A DNA stretch of 34,178 bases from Prochlorococcus sp. AG-347-L02 (GCA_003281255.1 QCCL01000016.1:1-34178), one strand, 5' to 3'; counted from the stretch's first letter, positions 9,500 through 18,736 are shown. Program-made: numbers and translations. The notes: generated by a model from the sequence alone, not told the origin.

Positions 9500-9584
9500 G
9501 ATTTTCATAAATCATAAAAAAATTTAAAAATTATGTTCATAGCGACTCTTACTGTTAACTTTATAAATAGCTAAATCATCTAAT

Positions 9585-10751
9585 GTGGCTCATATTGCCT
9601 GGTTGGGTAAAAAATCCCCTTTTTGCGGAAATGTAACTTATGGCAATTCAACTACTAAGGAATTGAAGGCCAGAGGGCATAAAATTAGTTTTATTCATTT
9701 CGACAATCCCTCTAGTTCAAATTCATCAAAACCATTATTTCTTGCAAATGATCCTGATGTAAGTCTCCCATATTTAATTAAATCTCAAGTTTATACAATA
9801 CCCTCACCAAGGGCAGAAAAAGAGCTGAGACTATCATTGGAAAGATTAAAACCTGACATAGTACATGCAAGCCTAACTTTATCTCCTTTAGACTTTAGAC
9901 TTCCAGAGCTGTGTAATGAAATTAATGTTCCTCTTATAGGCACATTTCATCCACCATTTGATGCAAAAAATAGAAATCTAACTGCGAGCACTCAACAATT
10001 AACCTATCAACTTTATGCTCCATCTTTAGCAAAGTTCGATAAAGTAATTATTTTTTCTGAACCTCAAAAAAATGTTCTTGATAAATTAGGAGTACCTACA
10101 GAAAAACAAATAGTTATTCCAAACGGTGTTGATGAAAATATTTGGAAACCTTTTTGCGAAAAAAGTAAAAAATATGATCAGGTAAAAAACAAACTTGGAA
10201 ATGAAAGAATCTTTTTATATATGGGAAGGATTGCAAATGAGAAAAATATCGAGGCACTTTTACGTTCTTGGCGCCAAACAAAAACTCAAAATTGCAAATT
10301 AGTTATTGTTGGGGATGGACCAATGAAGCCAACACTTGAAAATAGTTTTTCTAACCTTGGTAATGAGAAATTAATTTGGTGGGGTGCCGAATTAGATTTA
10401 GAAACTAGGATAGCAATAATGCAAATAGCAGAAGTTTTTTTCTTACCAAGCTTAGTAGAAGGTTTATCATTATCACTTTTAGAGGCAATGTCTGCTGGTA
10501 CTGCTTGTGTAGCTACAGATGCCGGAGCTGACGGCGAAGTTTTAGATAACGGAGCAGGAATAGTAATTTCAACCGATAATGTGGCTGCACAATTAAAAAC
10601 TATAATCCCAATTCTTGTAGAACACCCTTCATTTACAAAAGATCTTGGTGAAAAAGCTAGAGAACGAGTACTTGAGAGATATACAATTACTAAAAATATA
10701 AATTCACTTGAAAAAGTTTATACGAACTTAAAAGATAATTATAAAACCTAA
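9585..10751 (+). CDS. Family-4 glycosyltransferase
   Basis: The 388-residue GT-B enzyme starts at a GTG. It has an N-terminal acceptor domain (MAHIAWLGKKSPFCGNVTYG, a start well conserved in cyanobacterial homologues as I recall) and a C-terminal GT4 donor domain with LYMGRIANEKN at 211-221, VGDGP at 242-246 and the E-x7-E motif from E292 to E300 (EGLSLSLLE). No signal peptide or transmembrane helix is visible, so it acts in the cytosol or on the membrane face. Possible substrates are lipid or cell-surface sugars; sulfolipid synthase SqdX and digalactolipid synthase DgdA are also GT4 enzymes, but its N terminus does not look like SqdX, so I leave the substrate open. Its TAA overlaps the proC stop (convergent, 4 bp). 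Confidence 0.85.
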   Translation: MAHIAWLGKKSPFCGNVTYGNSTTKELKARGHKISFIHFDNPSSSNSSKPLFLANDPDVSLPYLIKSQVYTIPSPRAEKELRLSLERLKPDIVHASLTLSPLDFRLPELCNEINVPLIGTFHPPFDAKNRNLTASTQQLTYQLYAPSLAKFDKVIIFSEPQKNVLDKLGVPTEKQIVIPNGVDENIWKPFCEKSKKYDQVKNKLGNERIFLYMGRIANEKNIEALLRSWRQTKTQNCKLVIVGDGPMKPTLENSFSNLGNEKLIWWGAELDLETRIAIMQIAEVFFLPSLVEGLSLSLLEAMSAGTACVATDAGADGEVLDNGAGIVISTDNVAAQLKTIIPILVEHPSFTKDLGEKARERVLERYTITKNINSLEKVYTNLKDNYKT

Positions 10752-11560
10752 CGAAACTCTTTACTTCTATTACTAGCTGAAACTATTGATTCAATTAATG
10801 CTGACCTCACACTCTTTTTTTCTAAAACCCTTAAAGCAGAAATAGTTGTTCCACCTGGAGAGGTTACTAAATTTTTAAGCTCAGAAGTAGTAAGTTTATT
10901 TTCCTTTATTAGACAAATAGTCCCTAGTATCATTTCCATAACAAGTTCCTCTGAAATTATTTTTGGTAATCCCCCGCTTAATCCTCCATCGCTTAATGCT
11001 TCTATAATTAAAGCAATAATTGCAGGGCCTGATGAAGTTAAAGCTAAAAATATATCAAGGTAATCTTCAGTAAATTCATAAATTTTACTAGTATTTTCAA
11101 ATAATTTTTTTGTAAATTGTTTCTGATCTTCTGTAATTTCTTCTCCCCAAGAAATCCCTGTTAAACCTTTTCCAATAGTTATTGGAATATTTGTAACCAC
11201 CCTCACACATGTATGATCAGGAAACTTTTGAGTAAGTCTATTTATTGAAACCCCGGCAAGAATTGAAACTATTAAATTGTCCTTATTTTTTATATGATGG
11301 ACCTCACTTATGTCATTTAATTGTTGGGGTTTTATCGAAAGAAGCTTATATGGACAATCCCAAATTATTTCTGACTCTTTAGAACCTGATTTATAAACGT
11401 TTATCTTATGTTTATAATTTTTTTTTATGTTTTCTAAACTTTTTTCTGTTTTTACAACACAAAAAACCTTCTCTGGCTTAATTAATTTGTTATCTAATAG
11501 AGGGGTAACTATAGCACTCGCAATATTTCCAAAACCAATAATCGCAATTTTATCTATCAC
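10748..11560 (-). CDS. proC: Pyrroline-5-carboxylate reductase
   Basis: ProC performs the last step of proline synthesis, reducing 1-pyrroline-5-carboxylate with NAD(P)H. The 270-residue product has the N-terminal dinucleotide-binding motif IGFGNIASAI at 8-17. It also has the LTSSGPAIIALIIEALSDGG helix and the C-terminal VTSPGGTTISALRVLE signature near 235-250. It starts at a GTG, 7 bp after the sepF stop, at the 3' end of the long minus-strand cluster. yggS, sepF and proC are neighbours in many bacteria, so the order is conserved gene context and not a local rearrangement. Confidence 0.95.
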   Translation of the reverse strand: MIDKIAIIGFGNIASAIVTPLLDNKLIKPEKVFCVVKTEKSLENIKKNYKHKINVYKSGSKESEIIWDCPYKLLSIKPQQLNDISEVHHIKNKDNLIVSILAGVSINRLTQKFPDHTCVRVVTNIPITIGKGLTGISWGEEITEDQKQFTKKLFENTSKIYEFTEDYLDIFLALTSSGPAIIALIIEALSDGGLSGGLPKIISEELVMEMILGTICLIKENKLTTSELKNLVTSPGGTTISALRVLEKKSVRSALIESIVSASNRSKEFR

Positions 11561-11567
11561 AGATTAA

Positions 11568-12143
11568 TCATGAATAAGCTCTTAATTTAGAATCACCCCA
11601 TGCTGGTTCAGGAGTAGTATTTTTGCCCAAACTGTATTGTGGTGTGTTTTCTGTAGACACAGAAGAAGGAGAAGCTTCTTCTGGTGAAGAACTAGTTACA
11701 TTTACACAACTTGGCGCAAAAAGAAAAATACTTTCACCGACTCTCTCTTGATGTCCATCAATTGCATATGTGCCACCAGCAACAAAATCAACAGCTCTTT
11801 GAGCTTGATCAGGATCCATCATAGTCAAATTAAGAATCACGGTTTTTCTCTCTCTTAATGCTTGTATGGCTTGAGGCATCTCATCAAAGCTTCTTGGTTC
11901 CATTAAGCTTACTTCTGAGGATGAATTTGAAATTCCAGGCATACCAACCACTTTGGATGATCTGTTATTATTCATAAAATCGAATGGGTTTGAATTTGCA
12001 AGGGGATTTGCATTCCTTGGATTTTGTTTGAAATTATTAATATCATTTAATTCATCCTCTGACACGTAATCCAACTCATCAAAATCATCATCGAGATACT
12101 CATCACCTGCAACAACTGCCTTTAATCTAGAAATAAGTGACAC
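11568..12143 (-). CDS. sepF: Cell division protein SepF (Cdv2/YlmF)
   Basis: SepF binds FtsZ filaments and tethers them to the membrane; it is the cyanobacterial Cdv2 division factor. The 191-residue protein starts with an amphipathic helix ([13 protein letters not shown]) of the kind that inserts in membranes. A long acidic and asparagine-rich linker follows (about 15-70), then the SepF core domain (about 75-150, with [19 protein letters not shown] and [12 protein letters not shown]). The start is GTG at 12143. It is separated from pipY by 150 bp, which may hold its own promoter, and proC lies 7 bp downstream. Function rests on the strong match to the core domain. Confidence 0.93.
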   Translation of the reverse strand: MSLISRLKAVVAGDEYLDDDFDELDYVSEDELNDINNFKQNPRNANPLANSNPFDFMNNNRSSKVVGMPGISNSSSEVSLMEPRSFDEMPQAIQALRERKTVILNLTMMDPDQAQRAVDFVAGGTYAIDGHQERVGESIFLFAPSCVNVTSSSPEEASPSSVSTENTPQYSLGKNTTPEPAWGDSKLRAYS

Positions 12144-12293
12144 CTTTTAAATCCTCTTGAAATTGATTACTAAGGTTTAAGAACCTTAAGCAATAGATTC
12201 ATTTTTTAAATGAAAAAACTACCTATACTTAAATAACGTTAGTTGAACTTTACTGCAAGTTTATAGATAAGATTTTTATAAAAAAATAACTAA

Positions 12294-12929
12294 TTAAGAT
12301 CTGCCTCCAAAAATCAGTGATCCTAATCTTAACCAAGTTGATCCAGCGTCAATAGCTTCCTCCCAATCACCTGACATCCCCATGGAACAATCAGGAAGTT
12401 GTAATGAATCTGCTAGAGCACGACATTTTTGGAACAATCCTAAATTTTCTTTAGAGCTAAGTCCTTTAGGATTGATAGTCATCAAGCCGGTTAATGAAAT
12501 ATTTTTCAACTCTTGAATTTCTCTCCATTTCAATTTTAAAAATTCAGGATTAAAACCTCCTTTATTAGGATCATCACTCAACTTAACCTGCAACATTATT
12601 AATGGACATTTCTTCTCTTCACTTGAAATATTAGAAATTTTTTGCAACTTTTCAAATGAATCAACTGAATGAATGTATTTAAAATTTTGTACTATCTTTC
12701 TTATTTTGTTACTTTGTATTCTTCCAATAAAGTGCCAATTTATTTGTTTAAGGTCTTTTAAGATTAATTGTTTTTCAAACGCTTCTTGAAACTTACTTTC
12801 ACCAAAATCGTTCTGACCAATATTTTGAATAGTTTTGATTTCTTGACTTTTAAATCCTTTACTTACCGCAAGAATATTTACATTTGATGGAATTTTATTT
12901 TTTATTTCTAAATAATTTGCAGGGTTCAC
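12294..12929 (-). CDS. pipY: PipY / YggS-type PLP-homeostasis protein
   Basis: This 211-residue protein has the single-domain alanine-racemase-like TIM barrel of the YggS/COG0325 family. The PLP lysine is K24 in ILAVSKGF. The typical segments FGESKFQEAFEK, INWHFIGRIQSNK and the C-terminal GMSGDWEEAIDAGSTWLRLG (catalytic-looking phosphate site plus dimer surface) are all present. Family members handle pyridoxal phosphate balance and have no known catalytic activity. In cyanobacteria the gene beside pipX is named pipY and is functionally linked to it. Here the GTG start lies 3 bp after the pipX stop, matching that known linkage. Confidence 0.93.
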   Translation of the reverse strand: MNPANYLEIKNKIPSNVNILAVSKGFKSQEIKTIQNIGQNDFGESKFQEAFEKQLILKDLKQINWHFIGRIQSNKIRKIVQNFKYIHSVDSFEKLQKISNISSEEKKCPLIMLQVKLSDDPNKGGFNPEFLKLKWREIQELKNISLTGLMTINPKGLSSKENLGLFQKCRALADSLQLPDCSMGMSGDWEEAIDAGSTWLRLGSLIFGGRS

Positions 12930-12932
12930 ATT

Positions 12933-13199
12933 TTATAAGAAAGTTTGCGTAAATAAATTCTCCCATGTAGATAGCTCTTCAGATCCTTTTCTTCTAGCTT
13001 TTTGAAGGTTTAATTCAGCTTGGTTACGTGCATCTAAATAAGGAATAACTTCAAAAAATACTTCTCTCTGTCGAACTTCTACCAAGAAAAACATTTTTTG
13101 AGCGTATAAAGTCGCATAAATATCTCTCCCATCATTCCCAGGAGAAACTAGATACAACATGCCAAATGTTGGATGGTTTAGATAACGCTCAGAACTCAA
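12933..13199 (-). CDS. pipX: PipX, PII-interacting coactivator of NtcA
   Basis: PipX is a cyanobacterial nitrogen-signalling adaptor. When 2-oxoglutarate is high it binds NtcA and increases its activity; when nitrogen is plentiful it is captured by PII (GlnB). The 88-residue protein has the N-terminal Tudor-like beta domain (SERYLNHPTFGMLYLVSP through FEVIPYLDARNQAE) and two C-terminal helices ending in LFTQTF, the same length and ending style as known PipX. The start is a TTG at 13199; no better start is available in frame. pipY follows after 3 bp. glnB and ntcA are not in this window. The assignment is strong because both sequence and neighbour agree. Confidence 0.92.
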   Translation of the reverse strand: MSSERYLNHPTFGMLYLVSPGNDGRDIYATLYAQKMFFLVEVRQREVFFEVIPYLDARNQAELNLQKARRKGSEELSTWENLFTQTFL

Positions 13200-13218
13200 A
13201 CCTAAAATATTGTGTTAT

Positions 13219-14133
13219 TTATAATGCACCATACAGTTTTCTAAGAAAAATTGCTACGCAAATAAAACAAATCGATAATGTATTAACGATTACATTGAGA
13301 GATTTTGAAGGATAAAGAGTTCTAAATCTTTTGGTCTTTATAATAATTTTTTTCTTTGAGAGTAATGATTCTGCACCATGATCAATTCTCAGAAATATAT
13401 TTTGAAATAACCTTTCAACTAATATTAACAAAACATTAAAGGATTTTTTTAATCCTAAATTTCGAAGATTTATTGATCTTACTGACACTGATTTAATGAT
13501 ATTTTGAAGTTCTTCCTGCACTAGAGGAATAAAACGTAATGCAATTAACAACTGAAAAAGCCACTTACTAGTGGGCAATCCAATCTTTCTTAATGGATAC
13601 ATGAACCAACTTAATCCCCATACAATGTCTTCCTGCAATGTGGTTAAAAGCATCAAATTCACACTATGAATAACAGTAAATATCAAAGTGGAGGTTTTTA
13701 TTCCTAGTTCAAAAGCTTTTCTTGATAAGTTGTAGGGACCAAAATTAATAAACCATATCTTCTGCGAAGGAATTTGCAAAATATTCCATTCTTTTTGGCT
13801 TTCCAATACTACTTGTAACTCATTGGGATTTCTTAAGTAGCCATCAAGAGATTGAATATCAGACGATGCAAGAATTGATATACATCCAATTAATAGTGAC
13901 AAACATGAGAGAAAAAATAATGATCGCCACCATACTCTAGATGGCAATAAACTTAAAAAAGTAATTACTAGTAAAAAACCAACTAAACTCAATCTCCATA
14001 TTGGACCTGCCCAGATTGGAGTGATTAAAAATATCATTACCATAATTATTTTTAATCTACTATCTATAATTCTTAGCCAACTTCTATTACCATGAACGTA
14101 TTGACCAACAGAAAATTTGGTAAGCAAATTCAT
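13219..14133 (-). CDS. ECF transporter transmembrane (T) component, CbiQ-like
   Basis: The 304-residue protein is an integral membrane protein with several hydrophobic segments: a cluster at about 25-95, another at 140-170, and a C-terminal helix at about 280-300. It carries the CbiQ-family cytoplasmic coupling region, including IALRFIPLVQEELQNIIKSV. T components link a substrate-binding S protein to two ABC ATPases for vitamin or metal uptake. No S component or ATPase is encoded nearby, so it must partner with products from elsewhere and its substrate is unknown. Its ATG overlaps the der stop by 1 nt (TAATG), and pipX begins 19 bp downstream, so it appears to sit inside a der-pipX operon. 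Confidence 0.85.
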   Translation of the reverse strand: MNLLTKFSVGQYVHGNRSWLRIIDSRLKIIMVMIFLITPIWAGPIWRLSLVGFLLVITFLSLLPSRVWWRSLFFLSCLSLLIGCISILASSDIQSLDGYLRNPNELQVVLESQKEWNILQIPSQKIWFINFGPYNLSRKAFELGIKTSTLIFTVIHSVNLMLLTTLQEDIVWGLSWFMYPLRKIGLPTSKWLFQLLIALRFIPLVQEELQNIIKSVSVRSINLRNLGLKKSFNVLLILVERLFQNIFLRIDHGAESLLSKKKIIIKTKRFRTLYPSKSLNVIVNTLSICFICVAIFLRKLYGAL

Positions 14134-15506
14134 TAATCTTTTTGAATTAACTCAATATTTTCTCTTTCGACTTCTTTATTTAAAGCTCTTTGCTGTTTTC
14201 CTCTCCAAAGTAAAATGAGCGGTGTGCCTTCAAAGCCTAAATTTACTCTAATTTGTTTTTCAATATATCTTCTATAAGTTATTCCAAATAATTTAGGGTC
14301 ATTTACAAAAAGAGTAAAAGTGGGGGGTTTGCTCTTTACTTGAGTACCGTAATAAAGCCTACCTTGCTTGCCACTTCTCTTCGTTGGAGGACTTTTCCAA
14401 CTGATTGATTCTTTAAGTACTTCATTAACTACAGATGTTGTAACTCTTCTTCTATGTTGATTTACAGCATTAAGAGCATGCTCAAAAATATTATCAACTC
14501 TTTGACCAGTTAGGGCAGATATAAAAATCATTTTTGACCAGTGTAAAAAATAAAGTTTAGATCTAAGTTCTTTTTCTACTTGATAAATTGTTGAACTATT
14601 TTTTTCTACAAGATCCCATTTATTTACAACAATTATGCAAGCTCTACCTTGTTCTTCTATGCGGCCAGCCAGCTTCTGGTCTTGATCAGTTACTCCATCT
14701 ATAGCATCTATAACTAAAACACAAACATCACTTCTATCTATTGATTTAAAAGCCCTATTAATACCAAAGAATTCAGTACCATATTTAACATTTTTCTTTC
14801 TTCTAATCCCTGCAGTATCAATAATTTTCCAATGATTATCACCTTTTTTAATAAGCGTATCTATTGAATCAGTTGTCGTACCACTAATATCACTAACTAT
14901 TGCTCTTTTTTCTCCACAGATTGAATTTAACAAGCTAGATTTACCAACATTAGGCCTACCAATAATTGACATCATTATCTTTTCTTCATCATCCTGGATA
15001 TTATTTTCAGGAAGTTCGCCAATAACGAGATCTAAAAGATCTCCAGTACCTGAACCATGAATAGCCGAAACAGGGTTAGGTTCGCCCAATCCTAATTTCC
15101 AGAACTCCGAAGCAAGGGATATTCCTAGAGTAGTCGATTCGCATTTATTAACAGCAACAATTGTTTTACAGCTTGAGTTTCTTAACCATTTTGCGATTGA
15201 TAAATCACCATCAGTAACGCCTTGATTCCCATCTACCACCAGTAACGCGAGTGAAGCCTCTTCTAGAGCCAAGAAAACTTGTGTCCTTATCTCTGGGAGA
15301 AATTCACTATCATCATCAAAAACTAAACCTCCAGTATCAACTATTTGAAATTCCTTACCTCCCCATGAAGCATTTTGATAAGTTCTATCTCTTGTAACAC
15401 CAGGCTTATCAAATACTATTGCATCATTACTTTGGCAAAGACGATTAACTAAGGTAGATTTCCCAACGTTAGGTCTCCCGATAATCGCTATTGTAGGAAG
15501 AATCAA
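14133..15506 (-). CDS. der: Ribosome-associated double GTPase Der (EngA)
   Basis: Der is needed for late assembly of the 50S subunit. The 457-residue protein has two tandem GTPase domains with P-loops GRPNVGKST at 10-18 and GRPNVGKSS at 183-191, their DTGG (57-60) and DTAG switch motifs, the NKCE and NKWD base-recognition motifs, and a C-terminal KH-like domain (about 360-457). The start is a TTG at 15506, preceded by a purine-rich GGAGAGAAG that fits a ribosome binding site. The stop overlaps the following T-component start by 1 nt. Length and motif content are those of a normal functional enzyme. Confidence 0.97.
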   Translation of the reverse strand: MILPTIAIIGRPNVGKSTLVNRLCQSNDAIVFDKPGVTRDRTYQNASWGGKEFQIVDTGGLVFDDDSEFLPEIRTQVFLALEEASLALLVVDGNQGVTDGDLSIAKWLRNSSCKTIVAVNKCESTTLGISLASEFWKLGLGEPNPVSAIHGSGTGDLLDLVIGELPENNIQDDEEKIMMSIIGRPNVGKSSLLNSICGEKRAIVSDISGTTTDSIDTLIKKGDNHWKIIDTAGIRRKKNVKYGTEFFGINRAFKSIDRSDVCVLVIDAIDGVTDQDQKLAGRIEEQGRACIIVVNKWDLVEKNSSTIYQVEKELRSKLYFLHWSKMIFISALTGQRVDNIFEHALNAVNQHRRRVTTSVVNEVLKESISWKSPPTKRSGKQGRLYYGTQVKSKPPTFTLFVNDPKLFGITYRRYIEKQIRVNLGFEGTPLILLWRGKQQRALNKEVERENIELIQKD

Positions 15507-15580
15507 TTCTTCTCTCCAAAGAAAGTAGTATCCATTACAACTATACCTTTAATAGAATCATTTACCTTTTTCAATAAAAC

Positions 15581-16066
15581 TTATTTAATTTCTGGATCGC
15601 CAAAATGTCCTTTAACTGGATTAACAGGGGGTGGACTAGGACTTGGCATTAATCCACTATCTTTTGAAAAACAATCATTTTCAATCGCCCAATAAATCAA
15701 CCAATTTACTGCCGTCGCTCTTCTAGTTCTTCTTGGATAGAGTTCATTAATCTTATAACCTTTAAAATTAAGAAAATTTTTTAATCCCTGTTTATAGTCT
15801 TTTGGAATTGATCGAGTCAAATGTACTGAGGCTGGACGCTCTGAAATGATTTGAGGAGCTTTTTCAAATTTTTCTGACCAATAAGAAGGAGTTAATGCGC
15901 TAAAGGCCCAATCATTTACGGAGAGTTCTTTAATATAAAAAAGTCTTTCCCAAACTAATTTACAAACAAATACATCACTAACCTTATCTTCAAGAATAAG
16001 AAATAATAGTTTTTTACATATTGGCCATGTAAATTTATTTTCAACTAATTTTTCTTTTTTATACAT
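15581..16066 (-). CDS. DUF1823 family protein
   Basis: The 161-residue soluble protein has no catalytic motif that I recognise. Conserved-looking blocks are FVCKLVWERLFYI, NDWAFSALTPSYWSEKF, PASVHLTRSIPKDYKQ and YPRRTRRATAVNWLIYW. The C terminus is proline-rich (PSPSPPPVNPVKGHFGDP) and probably disordered. These blocks match what I know of DUF1823, a family of cyanobacteria and plastid-bearing eukaryotes of unknown function. The ATG overlaps the cobI stop by 1 nt (TAATG), so it is translationally coupled to a corrin/cobalamin enzyme, although that alone does not indicate a role. Confidence 0.8.
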   Translation of the reverse strand: MYKKEKLVENKFTWPICKKLLFLILEDKVSDVFVCKLVWERLFYIKELSVNDWAFSALTPSYWSEKFEKAPQIISERPASVHLTRSIPKDYKQGLKNFLNFKGYKINELYPRRTRRATAVNWLIYWAIENDCFSKDSGLMPSPSPPPVNPVKGHFGDPEIK

Positions 16067-16821
16067 TAATCGAACCTTATCAAAATCAAAGAAAAATAAG
16101 GCATAAATTCCTTTTTATATTGTGATGCATATTGAATAATTTGATCAGGCATCCCAACACATAAAGCTATTAATGTTGTATGAATGATCTCCTCTTTTTT
16201 TAAAATCTGCCTGACTAAATTCCATCTTTTGCCAACTTTCATAATGGCCAATACCGTTTTATTTGCCTTACTTTCCCTAATTAGGGTTGTTAGTTCAGAT
16301 TCTGAAGAAGGGCATTCTTTGATGATCAATGTCTCGCCTTTTTTTACCAAATCAAAATCATTCAAAGCTGCTGCTGCTGAAATAGAGGAAATACCTGGTA
16401 TGGTTTTGGTAATAATTTCAGCATGATTATTTTTTATTAACCTCAAAATATTAGAAGAACTTGCAAATAGTGAAGTATCTCCAAGACAAAGTAAAACAAC
16501 TGATTCGCCATTTTGTATAAATTTCACAATTTTTTCTACAGCATTAGACCATATTTCATCTGGATCAAAATCCTTCCTAGCCATTGGAAAGATAATAGGG
16601 ATATTTTTTTTAAATTTGGTGTATTTCTTGACTATTTCCGCTGCGAAACTCTTTTTATTATCATCTGATATTGGGAAAACTATAACTTTCGCTTTTTTTA
16701 TTGCATCCACTGCAGCAATTGTTAAGAGCGATGGATCTCCAGGGCCTACTCCAACGATGGTGAATGTTGGCAAATCAGTTTTATATCGATTAAGTAAACT
16801 TGAGAACTTGTTTATAATCAT
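16066..16821 (-). CDS. cobI: Precorrin-2 C20-methyltransferase
   Basis: CobI/CbiL methylates C20 of precorrin-2 with SAM in cobalamin synthesis. The 251-residue product has the tetrapyrrole-methylase motif VGVGPGDPSLLTI at about 23-35, the VVLLCLGDTSLFA block and the IPGISSISAAAALND block (second SAM-contact region), in the usual order. I chose the ATG at 16821. A longer frame extends to a TTG at 16863, but it would overlap the miaE gene by 26 bp and add residues outside the family. The gene is followed by DUF1823 with a 1-nt overlap. Prochlorococcus makes pseudocobalamin, so this pathway is expected. Confidence 0.92.
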   Translation of the reverse strand: MIINKFSSLLNRYKTDLPTFTIVGVGPGDPSLLTIAAVDAIKKAKVIVFPISDDNKKSFAAEIVKKYTKFKKNIPIIFPMARKDFDPDEIWSNAVEKIVKFIQNGESVVLLCLGDTSLFASSSNILRLIKNNHAEIITKTIPGISSISAAAALNDFDLVKKGETLIIKECPSSESELTTLIRESKANKTVLAIMKVGKRWNLVRQILKKEEIIHTTLIALCVGMPDQIIQYASQYKKEFMPYFSLILIRFD

Positions 16822-16837
16822 TTTTATTTTATTAACT

Positions 16838-17446
16838 TTAACTATGTACCCTTGGCAATACAAAAGTTTCAGCTAGTATTGATGACTCAATTCCAGACAA
16901 TTCCTCTAACCTTTTGAAAGTTTGATTTTTAGAGAATTTAGTTTGCGCTAGTTTCCAGTAAACTCCAAAATGTCTTGCCTCACTCTCAAGCAGAGACTCA
17001 TAAAGGGATTTAAACGATTTATCTTCAGAATTCAGCGCAAGAAGGCTTAATCTTTCATGACTTCTTGCTTCAATAAGCCCCGCTATCAGGAAACTATCAA
17101 GCATTCTATTGGGCTCTTCCTTTCTTATATTCTTAGACAATTCAGCTCCATATGGAGGCGGTTTTAAGGACTCAAGAGAATGTCCAAGATCCTTTAAAAA
17201 ATAAAGTATTTTTTCAAAATGCTCTAATTCCTCTCTTGCTATTGGACTTAGAACTTCTGCCAGATTTGGTTCTGATGGATATCTAAACATCAATTGAATA
17301 GCTACTCCTGCTGCTTTTCTTTCACAATGAGCATGGTCAATAAGAATATCAATTGGATTAGATAATGCGAGTTTGATCCACTCATCTGAGGTAAATGACG
17401 ATAAATATTTAATATGGGAAGTGGGCCTTTTAAAATCGACTAGCAT
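16838..17446 (-). CDS. miaE: tRNA-(ms2io6A) hydroxylase-like diiron protein
   Basis: MiaE hydroxylates the isopentenyl group of ms2i6A37 in tRNAs reading U-starting codons. The 202-residue helical protein shows ferritin-like diiron ligand motifs: HAHCERKA near 38-45, EELEHFEKI at 72-80, IEARSHERL, and ESEARHFGVYW. These supply the glutamates and histidines for two iron atoms and oxygen activation. The ATG at 17446 directly follows the aroQ stop with no gap, and the gene precedes cobI by 16 bp. By family knowledge its substrate requires MiaA and MiaB made elsewhere in the genome. Some cyanobacterial homologues are only called MiaE-like, so the exact modification is inference. Confidence 0.88.
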   Translation of the reverse strand: MLVDFKRPTSHIKYLSSFTSDEWIKLALSNPIDILIDHAHCERKAAGVAIQLMFRYPSEPNLAEVLSPIAREELEHFEKILYFLKDLGHSLESLKPPPYGAELSKNIRKEEPNRMLDSFLIAGLIEARSHERLSLLALNSEDKSFKSLYESLLESEARHFGVYWKLAQTKFSKNQTFKRLEELSGIESSILAETFVLPRVHS

Positions 17447-17893
17447 TTAATCCTTACTAATTAAATATCCAATAATTCCCTCAAGAGCTAAGGAATAACT
17501 TGATATGCCGAATCCACTAATAATTCCTATAGCTTTGTCTGTAAGAAAAGATTCTTTACGAAAATCTTCTCTACTGAAAATATTTGAAATATGTAACTCC
17601 ACAAATGGAATTTTTGATCCAATTAAAGCATCACGAATAGAAATTGAGGTATGAGTAAAAGCGCCAGCATTTATAAGAATACCTTGGATACTTTTTACGG
17701 ACTCCTGAATTTTATCTACTATTTCACCTTCATGATTACTTTGAAAACATTCAAGATTAACACTCTTTTCTTGAGCAACTTTAGTTAAATCATTTTCTAT
17801 ATCACTTAATGTTTTATTGCCATATATTTCAGGTTCTCTAGTACCCAAAAGATTAAGATTTGGGCCATTTATCAATAAAATATTCATTTGCAT
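17447..17893 (-). CDS. aroQ: 3-dehydroquinate dehydratase, type II
   Basis: AroQ removes water from 3-dehydroquinate in the shikimate pathway to aromatic amino acids. The 148-residue product is the normal size for the dodecameric type II enzyme. It contains [16 protein letters not shown] with the catalytic tyrosine Y24, the [14 protein letters not shown] block, the substrate-binding [12 protein letters not shown] block, and [12 protein letters not shown] with the catalytic histidine. Two ATGs (17893 and 17887) are possible; the first adds only MQ. It heads the long minus-strand run aroQ-miaE-cobI-DUF1823-der, with the two tRNA genes divergent upstream. Confidence 0.95.
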   Translation of the reverse strand: MQMNILLINGPNLNLLGTREPEIYGNKTLSDIENDLTKVAQEKSVNLECFQSNHEGEIVDKIQESVKSIQGILINAGAFTHTSISIRDALIGSKIPFVELHISNIFSREDFRKESFLTDKAIGIISGFGISSYSLALEGIIGYLISKD

Positions 17894-17989
17894 TTAAAGT
17901 CTTTTCTATTAAATGCTATCTAGAAAGAAACAAAAAAACCAAAACATTTTCACACAAAGTGACCATTAACTGATAAGTTCAAATAGTGG

Positions 17990-18071
17990 GGGTCGGTGCC
18001 CGAGTGGTTAAAGGGGGCGGACTGTAAATCCGCTGGCTCTGCCTACGTTGGTTCAAATCCAACCCGGCCCA
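17990..18071 (+). tRNA. tRNA-Tyr (anticodon GTA)
   Basis: The 82-nt gene folds as a class II tRNA. The acceptor GGGTCGG pairs with CCGGCCC (one T-G pair), the anticodon loop in GGACTGTAAATCC gives GTA, there is a long variable arm, and the T arm contains GGTTCAAATCC. The discriminator A is base 18071. CCA is not encoded (the next bases are CTT), so the tail is added after transcription, as is common in cyanobacteria. tRNA-Thr follows 10 bp downstream. Confidence 0.97.
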
Positions 18072-18081
18072 CTTTAAAATT

Positions 18082-18152
<71 letters not shown>

Positions 18153-18153
<1 letters not shown>

Positions 18154-18317
18154 TGACCAAAAGTATTGCTACGAGAAAAAAGGTAAGTAAAAAGAATAAA
18201 TATTGTTTCTTTGATTCGACAGGGGATCCTTGCAGAATTGATCAATATAAATGGGATCTAGTAAATCAGCATTTTATTCAAAATTCAGATATATTTGATA
18301 AAACTTGTATTCAGTAA
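18153..18317 (+). CDS. Small hypothetical protein (54 aa) overlapping the tRNA-Thr 3' end
   Basis: An ATG at 18153 opens a 54-codon frame ending with TAA at 18315-18317. The product begins MTKSIATRKKVSKKNKYCFF, a basic N terminus, then DSTGDPCRIDQYKWDLVNQ and a short acidic end; it has three cysteines and no membrane segment. The last A of its stop is the first base of the ATG of the next gene (TAATG), so the two are translationally coupled. The ATG starts on the last base of tRNA-Thr, so no independent ribosome binding site lies outside the tRNA; a leaderless or processed message is likely. I do not recognise the family. Support comes from the stop/start coupling and from protein-like composition. 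Confidence 0.55.
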
Positions 18318-18508
18318 TGTCACTATCTTCATACCGGATTCACAGAATATATATTGCAGCAACAATGCATTATGGTCTTGGTTCTGATGATCCAGAAGAG
18401 TTGGCCTACTACAACAAAATCAGAAAAGAGATGGACGATATGAAAAAAGAACCAGTAAAAAAAGGGATTCCCCTTAATTACGATACCCATAAAGTAATGG
18501 ATAAATGA
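18317..18508 (+). CDS. Small hypothetical protein (63 aa)
   Basis: The frame runs from the ATG at 18317 to TGA at 18506-18508; a TTG 12 bp upstream is in frame but would overlap the previous gene more. The product starts MSLSSYRIHRIYIAATMHYG and continues with a charged helix (DDPEELAYYNKIRKEMDDMKKE) and a basic tail. It is soluble in appearance and has no recognisable domain. The TGA overlaps the ATG of the next small gene (ATGA). It is the middle member of a three-gene overlapping set after tRNA-Thr. Confidence 0.6.
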   Translation: MSLSSYRIHRIYIAATMHYGLGSDDPEELAYYNKIRKEMDDMKKEPVKKGIPLNYDTHKVMDK

Positions 18509-18615
18509 ATCTGAATACTTTTTTATTAATTGATGGAAGTCTTATGCTTATTGTTCTGCCTTTACTGATGATTTTTAAAGGGAAAAAAACTAACCAAAAT
18601 CTCCCAAGATTTTAA
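18505..18615 (+). CDS. Small membrane peptide (36 aa)
   Basis: The ATG at 18505 overlaps the stop of the previous gene (ATGA), and the frame ends with TAA at 18613-18615. The product has one hydrophobic segment at about 5-24 (FLLIDGSLMLIVLPLLMIF) followed by a short basic tail with GKKTNQNLPRF. This is the layout of a single-pass membrane peptide with its tail in the cytosol. I do not recognise it. The overlap with a preceding gene supports it being real; its small size limits confidence. Confidence 0.45.
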   Translation: MNLNTFLLIDGSLMLIVLPLLMIFKGKKTNQNLPRF

Positions 18616-18736
18616 CCATATTAAAATTTAATTGTTGATCCTTTATCCGTATAAGAGAGTTCCTCAAACCGTACATATTTATTAGTCGGATAGCTTGACT
18701 GACTAGTTAGAACATTATTGTAGTCGTCATGAGCAA

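Noticed and set aside
16822..16863. TTG-initiated extension of cobI
   Set aside because: It overlaps miaE by 26 bp and the added residues lie before the family's usual start; the ATG at 16821 fits better.
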